DNA of 64,000 nt from Clostridia bacterium UC5.1-1D2. GTDB lineage: Bacteria > Bacillota > Clostridia > Lachnospirales > Lachnospiraceae. Made by a program: the position numbers and the translations under genes. Below, one piece after another: positions 18,453 to 27,380 of this stretch (the stretch's first letter is position 1; the number at the start of each line of letters is the position of its first letter). The notes under the pieces were generated by a model. The model searched no databases. It worked only from the letters and a program-made list of their open reading frames with translations, and was not told the origin of the DNA. The stretch spans positions 34,551 to 98,550 of the forward strand of contig BBZN01000015.1 in the NCBI GenBank assembly GCA_001304855.1, read 5' to 3'.

Positions 18453-18716
18453 CTGTATCTCTCCCTTCCTTCTTGATTTTTCATCAGGAAAATTGTATCA
18501 TACACATGTGCTTATAACAAGTACGGTATTTTAATGTATGTACTATATATTTGCACATACATCACAGTTCTCCCATTGCCGCTGTCATATCTTGCTATGA
18601 GATTTTCCTGCCCTTGTATTTGCCCTTATAACCGCTCATAATTTTATGGTTTTCAAATTCCGGTTTTTCCATAGATTGCAAAGAGACGCGGTGAGGCGGA
18701 GCTGTTCTGATTTACG
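18453..18716. other. Gene-free AT-rich spacer
   Basis: No ORF with a ribosome binding site on either strand and no convincing RNA. It separates the debris region from the GntR gene. The lower GC than the flanking operons supports acquired or degraded DNA. Confidence 0.5.
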
Positions 18717-18745
18717 TGGACAATTTGTCCCGCCGATGGTATAAT
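18717..18745 (+). promoter_or_regulatory. Promoter of the GntR regulator gene
   Basis: TGGACA (18717-18722), 17 bases, TATAAT (18740-18745). It leaves a leader of about 180 nt ending in the hairpin at 18884-18913. Confidence 0.6.
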
Positions 18746-18883
18746 GTCGCTTATATAATAATACAGCTATTCCGTAGGATGTGAAGGCAGACTGAACATC
18801 CGCAGAGGGGAAGGAATTTCATCTATAGAGCGTTGGCGGGCAGGGATGCGGCAGACTGACGGGCAGCAGTGGAAACTATAGAT

Positions 18884-18913
18884 ATCGGGGAGGCTGAAAC
18901 AGGCCTCCCCGAT
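18884..18913 (+). promoter_or_regulatory. Strong hairpin just upstream of the GntR ribosome binding site
   Basis: ATCGGGGAGGC (18884-18894) and GCCTCCCCGAT (18903-18913) form a perfect 11-bp stem with an 8-nt loop, eight bases before AGGAGGTG. No U-tract follows, so it is not a standard terminator. It resembles the stems of the repeated leader family in position but lacks their conserved blocks. Confidence 0.5.
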
Positions 18914-18930
18914 GTATTCAGGAGGTGTAT

Positions 18931-19623
18931 ATGAACAATACAAACGAAAAACCGATCAACACAGAGCATGTCTACTCCGAAATCCGCAAGCGGATTCTGA
19001 AACTGGAATTGGAACCGGGACAGAAAATCAGTGAGAATCAGATGGCGGAGGAATACGGAGTTTCCAGATCCATCATTCACAGCGCCTTTGTCAGGCTGAA
19101 CCAGCAGGGACTTTTGACCGTTTATCCCCAGAGAGGAACCTATGTTACCTCCATTGATTTAAAGTTTATCGGAGATCTTCTGGTTCTGAGGACTGCCGTT
19201 GAAAAGGAATCGGTATACGAGCTGTTTGAACAGGTGGACGAGCAAAACAGGCTGAAGCTGATCCGGCAGCTGGAGAGGAATCTGGATAAGCAGGAAGCAT
19301 ACAGAGGGGCGGATATTTATGATTTAAATTTCCAGAATTTGGATTCTGAATTTCACAAGCTAATCATCAGCAGCGTAGGGCGATACCGCCTGGTGGAGAT
19401 TTTGGGTGATTTAATGCTCCATATAGTGAGATGGCGCAACTTTGATGTGGCTTTTGATAAAAGAATGCCAAACTTGATTGATCAGCACCGAAAGATTGTG
19501 GAAACCATGAAAACCGGGGATTTTCTTAAGGTTCAGAAGGCCATAGCGGAGCATTTGGAAACCATTTCCGATATCAGAGTCAGAGCCATAGAAACATATC
19601 CACAATATTTTATAGAAAAATAA
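18931..19623 (+). CDS. GntR-family (FCD-type) regulator of the reductive hydroxyacid cluster
   Basis: About 230 residues. Winged helix at residues 10-75 with LELEPGQKISENQMAEEYGVSRSIIH (GntR pattern) and a wing QRGTYVT; helical FCD-like effector domain after residue 80 with the metal-type His in SEFHKLIISS. I start at ATG 18931 after AGGAGGTGTAT. Three related palindromes follow in the gap before the dehydratase activator gene, so it probably controls that operon. Confidence 0.88.
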   Translation: MNNTNEKPINTEHVYSEIRKRILKLELEPGQKISENQMAEEYGVSRSIIHSAFVRLNQQGLLTVYPQRGTYVTSIDLKFIGDLLVLRTAVEKESVYELFEQVDEQNRLKLIRQLERNLDKQEAYRGADIYDLNFQNLDSEFHKLIISSVGRYRLVEILGDLMLHIVRWRNFDVAFDKRMPNLIDQHRKIVETMKTGDFLKVQKAIAEHLETISDIRVRAIETYPQYFIEK

Positions 19624-19631
19624 GAAAATTG

Positions 19632-19660
19632 TTGACAATTTATATAAATTTTGTTAAAGT
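19632..19660 (+). promoter_or_regulatory. Promoter of the dehydratase operon
   Basis: TTGACA (19632-19637), 17 bases, TAAAGT (19655-19660), with TATAGA just after. The first GntR palindrome begins at 19668-19676, immediately downstream, suited to repression. Confidence 0.65.
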
Positions 19661-19667
19661 ATAGATG

Positions 19668-19689
19668 GCATTCTTGCATACTAGAATGC
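19668..19689. promoter_or_regulatory. GntR operator site 1
   Basis: GCATACTAGAATGC (19676-19689), a degenerate copy of the GTATTCTAGAATAC palindrome at site 3; an outer repeat GCATTCT..AGAATGC also spans 19668-19689. Confidence 0.55.
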
Positions 19690-19704
19690 TTCAATATCAA
19701 ACTG

Positions 19705-19718
19705 GTATTCTAGTACTC
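19705..19718. promoter_or_regulatory. GntR operator site 2
   Basis: GTATTCTAGTACTC, preceded by AACTG exactly as at site 3. Shares the left half GTATTCTAG with site 3. Confidence 0.6.
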
Positions 19719-19768
19719 TACATAAAGCCGGAGAGCCGGGCGAGGCGTTTTTATTTTTAGGAAAACTG

Positions 19769-19782
19769 GTATTCTAGAATAC
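19769..19782. promoter_or_regulatory. GntR operator site 3
   Basis: Perfect 14-bp palindrome GTATTCTAGAATAC, 64 bases after site 2 and about 60 bases before the activator gene. Confidence 0.65.
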
Positions 19783-19840
19783 TATTTATTTCGCTCCGCA
19801 TTGTTAAAAAATAGACGAGCAAATCAGGAGGCAAAAACAC

Positions 19841-20632
19841 ATGTACACCTTAGGGATTGATATTGGCTCCACCACATCGAAATGTGTCATTTTAAAGGAT
19901 GGAACAGAGATTACAGCTACATCTATGGTGGTGGCCGGAACAGGTACAAAAGGGCCTGAGGAAGCGCTGAAGGAGGTTCTTGAGAAAGCGGGGATTACCA
20001 GGGAGAGCATAGGGGCGGCCGTTGCTACGGGTTACGGCAGGAAGCTCTTTACAGAGGCGGACAGGGAAATCAGCGAGCTCAGCTGCCACGCGCGAGGCGT
20101 TCATTACATATTTCCCCAGGTCCGGACCATTATTGACATAGGCGGTCAGGATGCAAAGGTTCTGGCGCTCAACGACCAGGGCCGGATGGCTAATTTCCTG
20201 ATGAACGATAAATGCGCGGCAGGAACGGGCCGGTTTCTGGATGTGATGGCGGGTATCCTTCAGCTGGAGATCGGGGATCTGGAGAAGCTGGCGGCGCAGG
20301 CTGAGAGCGTTGCCAAAATCTCCAGTACCTGCACCGTGTTTGCGGAGTCGGAGGTAATATCCCAGCTGGCAGGAGGGGTGGAGACGCCGGATCTGGTGGC
20401 AGGTATCTGCCAGTCGGTGGCCGCCCGCGTTGCATCTCTGGCAAAGCGCATCGGCATCAGGGAGGAGGTCTGCATGAGCGGAGGCGTGGCCAGGAACGGC
20501 GGCGTGCGGTCCGCCATGGAAAAGGAACTGGGGGTAAAGATACGGTATTCGCCCCTGGCCCAGCTCATGGGAGCTTTGGGCGCGGCCCTCTATGGCTGGG
20601 ACCAGGCGGATAAGGGGCAGGGCTCCACGTGA
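19841..20632 (+). CDS. 2-hydroxyacyl-CoA dehydratase activator (ATPase, [4Fe-4S])
   Basis: A 263-residue ASKHA-fold ATPase of the HgdC/HadI/FldI family. It injects one electron into the dehydratase at the expense of ATP. Phosphate-binding GIDIGSTTSKCVIL opens the protein; the homodimer cluster ligands are the Cys in NDKCAAGTGRF and in ISSTCTVFAESEVIS; TIIDIGGQDAKV and MSGGVARNGGV complete the nucleotide site. Intact. CAGGAGGCAAAAAC supplies the ribosome binding site. First gene of the operon under the GntR palindromes. Confidence 0.93.
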   Translation: MYTLGIDIGSTTSKCVILKDGTEITATSMVVAGTGTKGPEEALKEVLEKAGITRESIGAAVATGYGRKLFTEADREISELSCHARGVHYIFPQVRTIIDIGGQDAKVLALNDQGRMANFLMNDKCAAGTGRFLDVMAGILQLEIGDLEKLAAQAESVAKISSTCTVFAESEVISQLAGGVETPDLVAGICQSVAARVASLAKRIGIREEVCMSGGVARNGGVRSAMEKELGVKIRYSPLAQLMGALGAALYGWDQADKGQGST

Positions 20633-20713
20633 GATGAAGAAGGTTGTAACCGTCCACCGGAGGCATCCGGGCGGGCGCTTATAATATAAACAATGCGGAC
20701 GCTGCCTGCAGCT

Positions 20714-20750
20714 GTCTGAAAAAGGGGATATACAGTTTCAGACGTTTTCA
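20714..20750 (+). promoter_or_regulatory. Hairpin before the dehydratase alpha gene
   Basis: GTCTGAAA (20714-20721) and TTTCAGAC (20736-20743) form an 8-bp stem followed by GTTTTC. It could attenuate or process the message between activator and dehydratase genes. Confidence 0.4.
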
Positions 20751-20790
20751 GGGCAGAGTTTGTAGCAAATAAATAAGGAGGTCTTATTAT

Positions 20791-22025
20791 ATGGGAGAAG
20801 AAGCAACAAAACCAAAACGCGTCGTTGACCCGAATTCCGCCAAGTTTAAGCTGGGCCAGATTGCAGCGAAGGCTTACTCGGACGCAATGGAGGCAAAAGA
20901 GCGGGGAGAGCTTGTGGGCTGGTGTTCCAGCAACTTTCCTGTAGAGATTCCGGAAACGTTGGGACTGTACGTAGTGTACCCGGAGAACCAGGCGGCAGGT
21001 ATCGCAGCCAGAGGAGGCGGCGAGAGAATGTGCAGCGAGGCGGAGGGAGAGGGCTATTCCAACGATATCTGTGCCTACGCCCGAATCAGCCTTGCCTACG
21101 CCAAACTTAAGGATGCGCCGGAGCAGAACATGCCCCAGCCGGATTTCATGCTTTGCTGCAACAATATCTGCAACTGCATGATTAAGTGGTATGAGAATAT
21201 AGCAAAAGAACTGGATATCCCCATGATTATGATTGATATCCCCTTCAATCCTGATTACGAGGTGTCGGATGCGGAAACCGAGTACATAAAAGCCCAGTTC
21301 TGGGATGCCATTCACCAACTGGAGGACATCACAGGCAAGAAGTGGAGCGAGGAACGCTTTAAGGAGGTAATGGAATCCTCCGGACGGGCAAGCCGCGCCT
21401 GGATTGAGGCTACCTCACAGGCCAAATATGTGCCTTCGCCATTTAACGGCTTCGATCTGTTAAACACATGGCCGTTATGGTTACGGCCAGGGGCAAGAAG
21501 GAAGCGGGAGAGGCCATGGAGACTCTTTTGAAGGAATATAAGGAGAATCATGAAAATGGAACTTCCACCTTCCGGGCAGAGGAGAAATACCGCATTATGT
21601 TTGAGGGAATCGCATGCTGGCCATGGCTGCGGGTTACCTCTACAGGACTTAAGAGCAGAGGCATCAATATGGTGACGACCATCTATGCGGACGCCTTCGG
21701 TTTCATCTATGACGACTTTGACGGAATGTGCCGGGCCTACGCAAATGTGCCCAACGCCATGAATCTGGAACACTCCAGGGATAAGCGCATCAAACTCTGC
21801 CGGGACAACCACGTGGAAGGACTTCTTGTTCACACCAACCGTTCCTGTAAGCTCTGGTCAGGATTTATGCCTGAGATGAGCCGGCAGATTGGAGAGGCCT
21901 GCGGCATACCGGTGGCATCCTTTGACGGCGACCAGGCAGACCCGAGAAACTTCTCCGAAGCCCAGTACGATACCCGCGTCCAGGGCCTGATGGAAATCAT
22001 GGAAGCAAATAAAGGGGGTAAGTAA
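20791..22025 (+). CDS. 2-hydroxyacyl-CoA dehydratase, alpha subunit (one frameshift)
   Basis: Removes water from an (R)-2-hydroxyacyl-CoA to the enoyl-CoA by a ketyl-radical route. Cluster-binding Cys lie in LVGWCSSNFPVEIPETLG, MLCCNNICNCM and LVHTNRSCKLWS. A C is missing near 21466, so the frame passes from GFDLLN to HMAVMVTARGKKEAG; repair gives about 411 residues, the HadB/FldB/HgdA length. TAAGGAGG precedes the ATG. The beta gene starts two bases after its stop. The substrate may be a hydroxyacid from leucine, an aromatic amino acid or glutamate. Confidence 0.9.
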
Positions 22026-22027
22026 AG

Positions 22028-23140
22028 ATGGCAGTGAAGGAATTATTAGGGCAGCTTCACGAGGCTGCAGAATGTCCAAGGAAGCAGTTGGAGAAATATC
22101 TTGGGGAAGGCAAGAAGGTAATTGCAATGGCTCCCGTCTACGGACCGCAGGAGATCGTACACTCTATGGGGCTGGTTCCCATGGGCGTATGGGGCGCGGA
22201 TGTGGAAATCAACGAGGCGAAGAAATATTACCCTGCATTTATATGCTCCGTTATGCAGACGATTCTGGAACTGGGAATCAAGGGAGAGTACAAGGGCGTT
22301 TCTGCAATTATTATCCCTTCTCTCTGCGACTCTTTAAAGACGCTGGGACAGAACTGGAAGTATGCAGTGGCGGATATTCCCTTTATCCCTATGACCTATC
22401 CTCAGAACCGCAGGCAGGACTACGGCGTCAAGTTTACCAGGGCGGGTTACGGCAGAGTGATCAGCGATCTGGAGGTGGCCACAGGGGCCAGGTTCTCAGA
22501 GCCTGCGCTGGCAAAATCTAATGCTCTTTACAATGAGCACAATCGGGCGATGAGGGAATTTGCGGAGATTGCATCCTATGCGGATATCACGGCTGCCCAG
22601 AGAAGCGATGTGTTTAAGAGCGCATGGTTTATGACGGTGGAGGAGCATACGGCGATTGTAAAGGAGCTGAACGAGGAGCTTAAGAAGGGCCCCAGGGCAG
22701 AAGGAAAACTCCGCGTGCTGGTGACGGGCATCCTGGCGGATTCCCCCAGCCTTCTGAAGATTTTCGACGACAACGGCATTCAGGTGGCCTTTGACGACGT
22801 AGCCAATGAGTCCAGACAGTACCGCACAGATGTGCCCGAGATGGCAAATCCTGTGGATGCGCTGGCTCACAAGTTTGCCAATATGGACAACTGCACGCTG
22901 CTCTATGACAGGGACAAAAAACGTGTGGACTATATCATTGAACAGGCCAAAGCACATGAGGCCCAGGGCGTTATCGTTCTTATGACCAAGTTCTGCGACC
23001 CTGAGGAATTCGACTATGTTCCCATCAAGAGGGCCTGCGATAAGGCCGGGCTTATGCATCTGAACATAGAGGTGGACCGCCAGATGGTGAACTATGAACA
23101 GGCTGGCACTATGATACAGGCCTTTAAGGAAATGTGTTAA
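22028..23140 (+). CDS. 2-hydroxyacyl-CoA dehydratase, beta subunit
   Basis: Intact 370-residue partner of the alpha subunit (HadC/FldC/HgdB family). It carries VIAMAPVYGPQEIVHSMGLVPMGVWGA, a Cys in AFICSVMQTILELG and ALIIPSLCD-type segment (here AIIIPSLCDSLKTLGQNW), and MTKFCDPEEFDYVPIK toward the C-terminus. GGGGGTAAGTAAAG gives the ribosome binding site. The downstream gap holds a palindromic repeat. Confidence 0.92.
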   Translation: MAVKELLGQLHEAAECPRKQLEKYLGEGKKVIAMAPVYGPQEIVHSMGLVPMGVWGADVEINEAKKYYPAFICSVMQTILELGIKGEYKGVSAIIIPSLCDSLKTLGQNWKYAVADIPFIPMTYPQNRRQDYGVKFTRAGYGRVISDLEVATGARFSEPALAKSNALYNEHNRAMREFAEIASYADITAAQRSDVFKSAWFMTVEEHTAIVKELNEELKKGPRAEGKLRVLVTGILADSPSLLKIFDDNGIQVAFDDVANESRQYRTDVPEMANPVDALAHKFANMDNCTLLYDRDKKRVDYIIEQAKAHEAQGVIVLMTKFCDPEEFDYVPIKRACDKAGLMHLNIEVDRQMVNYEQAGTMIQAFKEMC

Positions 23141-23142
23141 TT

Positions 23143-23202
23143 TGCAACAGTTCAGGACGGCGGTTAGCCGGGCAGGAAGAATCGCTGACCTGAACAGTTA
23201 CA
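23143..23202. repeat. Palindromic intergenic repeat, copy 1
   Basis: TGCAACAGTTCAGG (23143-23156) and CCTGAACAGTTACA (23189-23202) are inverted copies matching at 12 of 14 positions, with a smaller hairpin CGG..GCCG between them. The same ends, with the inner CGGCGG, occur at 51109-51217. Confidence 0.55.
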
Positions 23203-23254
23203 TAATTCTTAACTATGATTCATCCAAGAGAAGATGAAAACGAGGAGATTTAAG

Positions 23255-24384
23255 ATGGTAAATAAAGATAAAATGCCGGTAGTTATCGGCGTGGCATTCG
23301 TATGGTTCACAACTCAGTTCGGCGGCGGTTTTGCATCAGGAAACCAGTTGAGACAGTATTTTGTACAGTTTGGCGTATGGGCCTTTGTAACCTGTATAAT
23401 CGCACAGTTTATCGGCGCATTTTACCAGTGGTATGCGCTGAAATATGCCAAGAAACATGAGGTCTATGATTACAAGAGCTTTAACGACAGCTTTTACGGA
23501 AAATATTCTTTTATTTTCTCAAACCTCTATGAGCTGGTTTATATTGTCACCATCTGTGTGGCGCCGGCTGCGGCGTTTGCTACAGGCGTCAGCACAATGG
23601 AGAGCGCCTTTGGGATTAACCATTGGATAGGTACAATCTTTGTGGGAATTTTTATTTTTATCGTTGCTGTTTACGGAACGAATGTGGTGCGTAAGGTTGC
23701 TGCAACCCTTTCCGTACTCATTGTGGCAGGACTGTTCATTGTGTATATTCCCAATATCTTTGCACAGTGGGGAAGCATTTCCTCCAACATTTCCGCCAGC
23801 ATGGCCGCTCCTGCGCCTGCAGGCAAAGCGCTGTGGACCTGTATCGTATATGCGGCCTTCCAGCTGGCCTCCATCGGCCTTCTGGTACAGCACGCAAAGC
23901 CCTTTAACAGCCCGGACGATGCAAAGACTTCCATGGTATGGGGATTTTTTGTAAACGCTGTAATCTGCCTGATGGCAGTACTGGGACTTATGGCAATCAC
24001 AAACGACGAGAACTTCGCCACTGAGAGCATTCCGCTGCTGATTCTTGTTAACAAGGGCGTTGCCCCTGAACTGCTGCGGCCTATCATCTCCGTACTTATC
24101 GTTCTGGGCTCGGTTTCCACAGCCGTTAATATGATTGCAGGTATGTCCAACCGTGTGTGTGTTGCCATTGACAAGAATTTTGATCCTACAGCTAAGCCGG
24201 GAAAAATGTTATCATCGTCACATTTGTATGTACCATCGTTGCATTCCTCATCGCCCAGTTAGGCCTGAACAAGATTGTATCTGTGGGATATAAGTACCTT
24301 GGTTACCTGACCATTCCGGTTATCATGATTCCCTATGTGGTACATATGGTTGCGACCAAGTTTGATACAGTTGAATCAAAATAA
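23255..24384 (+). CDS. YkvI-like membrane transporter, COG3949 (one frameshift)
   Basis: Predicted APC/LeuT-fold transporter with about ten membrane segments, starting VVIGVAFVWFTTQFGGGFASG, where the Gly-rich break in TM1 is typical. Start at ATG 23255 with GAGGAG before it. An A is missing near 24207 (GGAAAAAATGTT read with one A fewer); the last TM pair (NVIIVTFVCTIVAFLIAQLG and YLTIPVIMIPYVVHM) follows in the next frame to the TAA at 24384, about 376 residues. Lying between dehydratase and CoA-transferase genes, it probably imports the amino or hydroxy acid substrate or exports product. Confidence 0.75.
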
Positions 24385-24413
24385 GTAAAACGAACATAAA
24401 GGAGAGGATAGAC

Positions 24414-25652
24414 ATGAGCAAACCACTTGAAGGCATAAGGGTTGTTGAGCTGGCAACATTTATCGCGGCAGCTTCTGCAGGAAGATTTATGGCAGATTTA
24501 GGCGCCGATGTTATTAAAATCGAGTCGGCAAAGGGAGATCCTTTAAGACACACGGCTCCCTCGGAGGGCAGACCTCTGGATATGTATGAGAACACCACCT
24601 GGGATTTGGAGAACGGCAACAAGCGCTGTATTTCTCTGAATATGAAGGATCCGGCAGGCAAGGAAGCCTTCTTTAAACTTTTGGACACGGCAGACGTGCT
24701 GATTACCAACTGGAGAGTTCAGGCCCTTGAGCGCGCAGGACTGGACTATGAGACGCTGAAGGCGAGATACCCCAAGCTGGTTTACGCTATCTGTACCGGC
24801 TACGGGGAATACGGTCCGGACAAGGATCTGCCGGGCTTCGACTTCACGGCATTCTTTGCAAGAGGCGGGTATCTGGATTCTCTCCGCCAGAGAGGTACGG
24901 TTCCCATGAACGTAGTGCCGGGCCTGGGCGACCACAACGTAGGCATGAACCTGGCGGCAGGCATCTGTGCGGCGCTGCTTCAGGCAAAGCTGAAGGGCGT
25001 GGGCGAAAAGGTGGAGACTTCCCTCTTTGAGAGCGCTATCTTTAACATGGGCATGATGATTCAGGCATCCAATTATGAGGGGATTGCCCAGAACTATCCT
25101 ATCGATGTAAGAAAGTCCGCCAACCCCTTTAACGCTGCATGGAGAACCAAGGACGACCGTTTCATCCAGACCTGCATGCCCGATTTCAACACCTATTACA
25201 AGGCGTTTATCACTGCCGTGGGCAGGGAGGATCTGGCAGACAGCCAGGAGTATTTCCCGATTCTCACATGTCAGGAGAAGGGCCTTACCTCAGAGCTTTA
25301 TGACATCGTGATGGATGCGTTCAGCAAAAAGACGGTGGCAGAGTGGACTCCCATTCTGGAGGCTGCAGATATCCCATTTGCCCTGGCTAAGAACTGGATG
25401 GAAATCCGTAACGACAAACAGGCGGAAGCGAACAACTGCTTCTACGACATGACCTATTCCAACGGAAATACCAGAAGGCTGGTCCGCCTTCCTGTGAAAT
25501 TCCAGGAGATGGGCGTGCCGGAGTACAATGCAGGGCCGTTAATCGGCGAGCAGGGTGCGGAGGTTCTCAAAGAGCTTGGATATGAGGATGCACAGATAAA
25601 GGAGATGCAGGATAAAGGCGCCCTGTTTGTGTGGAAGGACGAGCGGAAATAA
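24414..25652 (+). CDS. Family III (CaiB/BaiF) CoA-transferase
   Basis: Moves CoA from an acyl-CoA to the hydroxyacid, making the substrate of the dehydratase. The intact 412-residue protein opens LEGIRVVELATFIAAASAGR, with DLGADVIKIESAKGDPLR; the catalytic Asp is expected in the NVVPGLGDHNVGMN segment near residue 170. This arrangement matches HadA and FldA of reductive Stickland clusters. AAGGAGAGG precedes the ATG. Confidence 0.9.
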   Translation: MSKPLEGIRVVELATFIAAASAGRFMADLGADVIKIESAKGDPLRHTAPSEGRPLDMYENTTWDLENGNKRCISLNMKDPAGKEAFFKLLDTADVLITNWRVQALERAGLDYETLKARYPKLVYAICTGYGEYGPDKDLPGFDFTAFFARGGYLDSLRQRGTVPMNVVPGLGDHNVGMNLAAGICAALLQAKLKGVGEKVETSLFESAIFNMGMMIQASNYEGIAQNYPIDVRKSANPFNAAWRTKDDRFIQTCMPDFNTYYKAFITAVGREDLADSQEYFPILTCQEKGLTSELYDIVMDAFSKKTVAEWTPILEAADIPFALAKNWMEIRNDKQAEANNCFYDMTYSNGNTRRLVRLPVKFQEMGVPEYNAGPLIGEQGAEVLKELGYEDAQIKEMQDKGALFVWKDERK

Positions 25653-25737
25653 AACTAAAATGAAAGGGGCGCCGGCTGCGTTTACCAGCGGCGGCCCTTT
25701 AGGTAAAAGAAACCTGTGTAAAGGTTGCGGGGATATC

Positions 25738-27366
25738 ATGGAACTTACAAATAAGACCATCGGCCGGTATTTACGGGAACAGGCCGAGTTGATAGGAGAA
25801 CATCCGGCCATAGAAATGGAAGGCTGGAGCTGCACCTTCAGACAGCTGGATGAGGTCTCGGATTTATTAGCGGGACGGATGGATAAACTGGAGATAACCA
25901 GAGGGACCCATGTGGGTATCTGGTGCGCCAACAGCCCCGACTGGGTTATTACATTTCTGGCATTGACGAAGATTGGGGCAGTGCCGGTTCTGATCAATAC
26001 CTGCTACAAGGAATATGAAATCAAAGGAATACTGAATTATGCCGATGTGGAGGTGTTGTATTACGGAACCGGATACAAGGACGTTTTATATGAGGATGTC
26101 ATAGAACAGATAAGACATGAAGCGCCTAAGGTGAGATATTTTATACCGATGTGCGAAAGGAAAAAGGGGACATGGACGGAGGCGGAGGACTTCTCAGAAG
26201 AGGAGTGTTCTTCAGAGACGCTGAGACATGTCTGCCGGTTGAAGGCGCAGGTGGTTTCCAAAGACCCCGCCTGCATGATCTTCACCTCAGGAACCATGTC
26301 GCTTCCCAAGGGCGTTCTGCTGAGCCATTACAATGTGGTGAACAACAGCCGGGCTCTGGTGGAGGCCATGAAATGGGGGCCGGAGGATAAGATGTGCGTT
26401 ACGGTTCCCCTATTTCACTGCTTTGGCATAACGGCCGGAATTATCTCCTGCCTTCTGGCAGGCATGTCTATGTATCTGATACCCTACTTTAAGACGGCCC
26501 GCGTGTGGGACGCCATAGAGAATCACCGCTGCAGCGTTCTCAACGGAGTTCCCAGCATGTTCCTGGCTCTTACACGCAAGGATGGTTTTAAGGACAGAAA
26601 AGCGGATTGCCTGAAGTCGGGAATTATAGCAGGCTCGCCTGTTACCAGGGAGGAGTACCTGGAAATCTGCGGACGCTTTCCCGGGATGCATCTTCAGCCC
26701 TCATACGGACAGACGGAAACCTCTCCCTGTGTCTCCATTGCAGATTGGGATGAGCAGAATGAGAGAAAGGCCGTCTCGGCAGGGAAAGCAATTGACCACG
26801 TGGAGATACGAATTGCCGATTTAAAGACAGGGAATGTCCTGAAAGCCGGCCGGGAGGGTGAGATTCAGGTCAGAGGCTACAATGTTATGTCCGGCTATTA
26901 CAATCTTCCAAAGGCGAACAGCCGCGCTTTTACAGAGGATGGATGGCTGAGGACAGGGGATATCGGCGCTGTGGATGAGAGCGGCGAGCTCCATGTAACA
27001 GGGAGACTGAAAGAAATGATTATCAGAGCGGGAGAGAATATTTCTCCCTATGAGATAGAACAGGTGATCCGGCAGCTGGACTGGGTGGAGAAGGTAAAGG
27101 TAGTGGGAATACCCGCGGAGGTGCTGCAGGAGGAGATTGCAGCCTGCATTGTGCCGAAGAAGGGAAGAAAGGCAGACAGGGAGGAGCTTCGCTCTTACCT
27201 GAATTCAAAGCTGGCGCACTATAAGGCGCCTGCTTATGTGCTGGAGATGGAGGAGTTTCCCATGAATGCCAGCGGTAAGATTGATCTTAAGGAGCTGAAA
27301 AAAGCAGCTCTTGCAGGCGCCGCCCGGGAGAGACAGAGGCAGGCCGCCCACAGGATAAAGGAATAA
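25738..27366 (+). CDS. AMP-forming acyl-CoA synthetase
   Basis: Adenylate-forming ligase of about 542 residues that activates a carboxylic acid with ATP and CoA. The ATP loop is MIFTSGTMSLPKGVLLSH, the A5 region PSYGQTETSP, and the A8/A10 parts LKEMIIRAGENISPYEIE and MNASGKIDLKEL with the catalytic Lys. I start at ATG 25738 (MELTNKTIGRYL); the same frame is open to 25627 but the extra residues are not family-like. Its presence beside a CoA-transferase mirrors FldL in fld clusters and CarB in caffeate reduction: it likely primes the CoA pool. Confidence 0.88.
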   Translation: MELTNKTIGRYLREQAELIGEHPAIEMEGWSCTFRQLDEVSDLLAGRMDKLEITRGTHVGIWCANSPDWVITFLALTKIGAVPVLINTCYKEYEIKGILNYADVEVLYYGTGYKDVLYEDVIEQIRHEAPKVRYFIPMCERKKGTWTEAEDFSEEECSSETLRHVCRLKAQVVSKDPACMIFTSGTMSLPKGVLLSHYNVVNNSRALVEAMKWGPEDKMCVTVPLFHCFGITAGIISCLLAGMSMYLIPYFKTARVWDAIENHRCSVLNGVPSMFLALTRKDGFKDRKADCLKSGIIAGSPVTREEYLEICGRFPGMHLQPSYGQTETSPCVSIADWDEQNERKAVSAGKAIDHVEIRIADLKTGNVLKAGREGEIQVRGYNVMSGYYNLPKANSRAFTEDGWLRTGDIGAVDESGELHVTGRLKEMIIRAGENISPYEIEQVIRQLDWVEKVKVVGIPAEVLQEEIAACIVPKKGRKADREELRSYLNSKLAHYKAPAYVLEMEEFPMNASGKIDLKELKKAALAGAARERQRQAAHRIKE

Positions 27367-27380
27367 GGAGGAGCAGACAT

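Noticed and set aside
21460..21475. Programmed frameshift in the dehydratase alpha gene
   Set aside because: No slippery heptamer or stimulatory structure; the loss of one C in AACCACATGG explains it, as in many other genes of this window.
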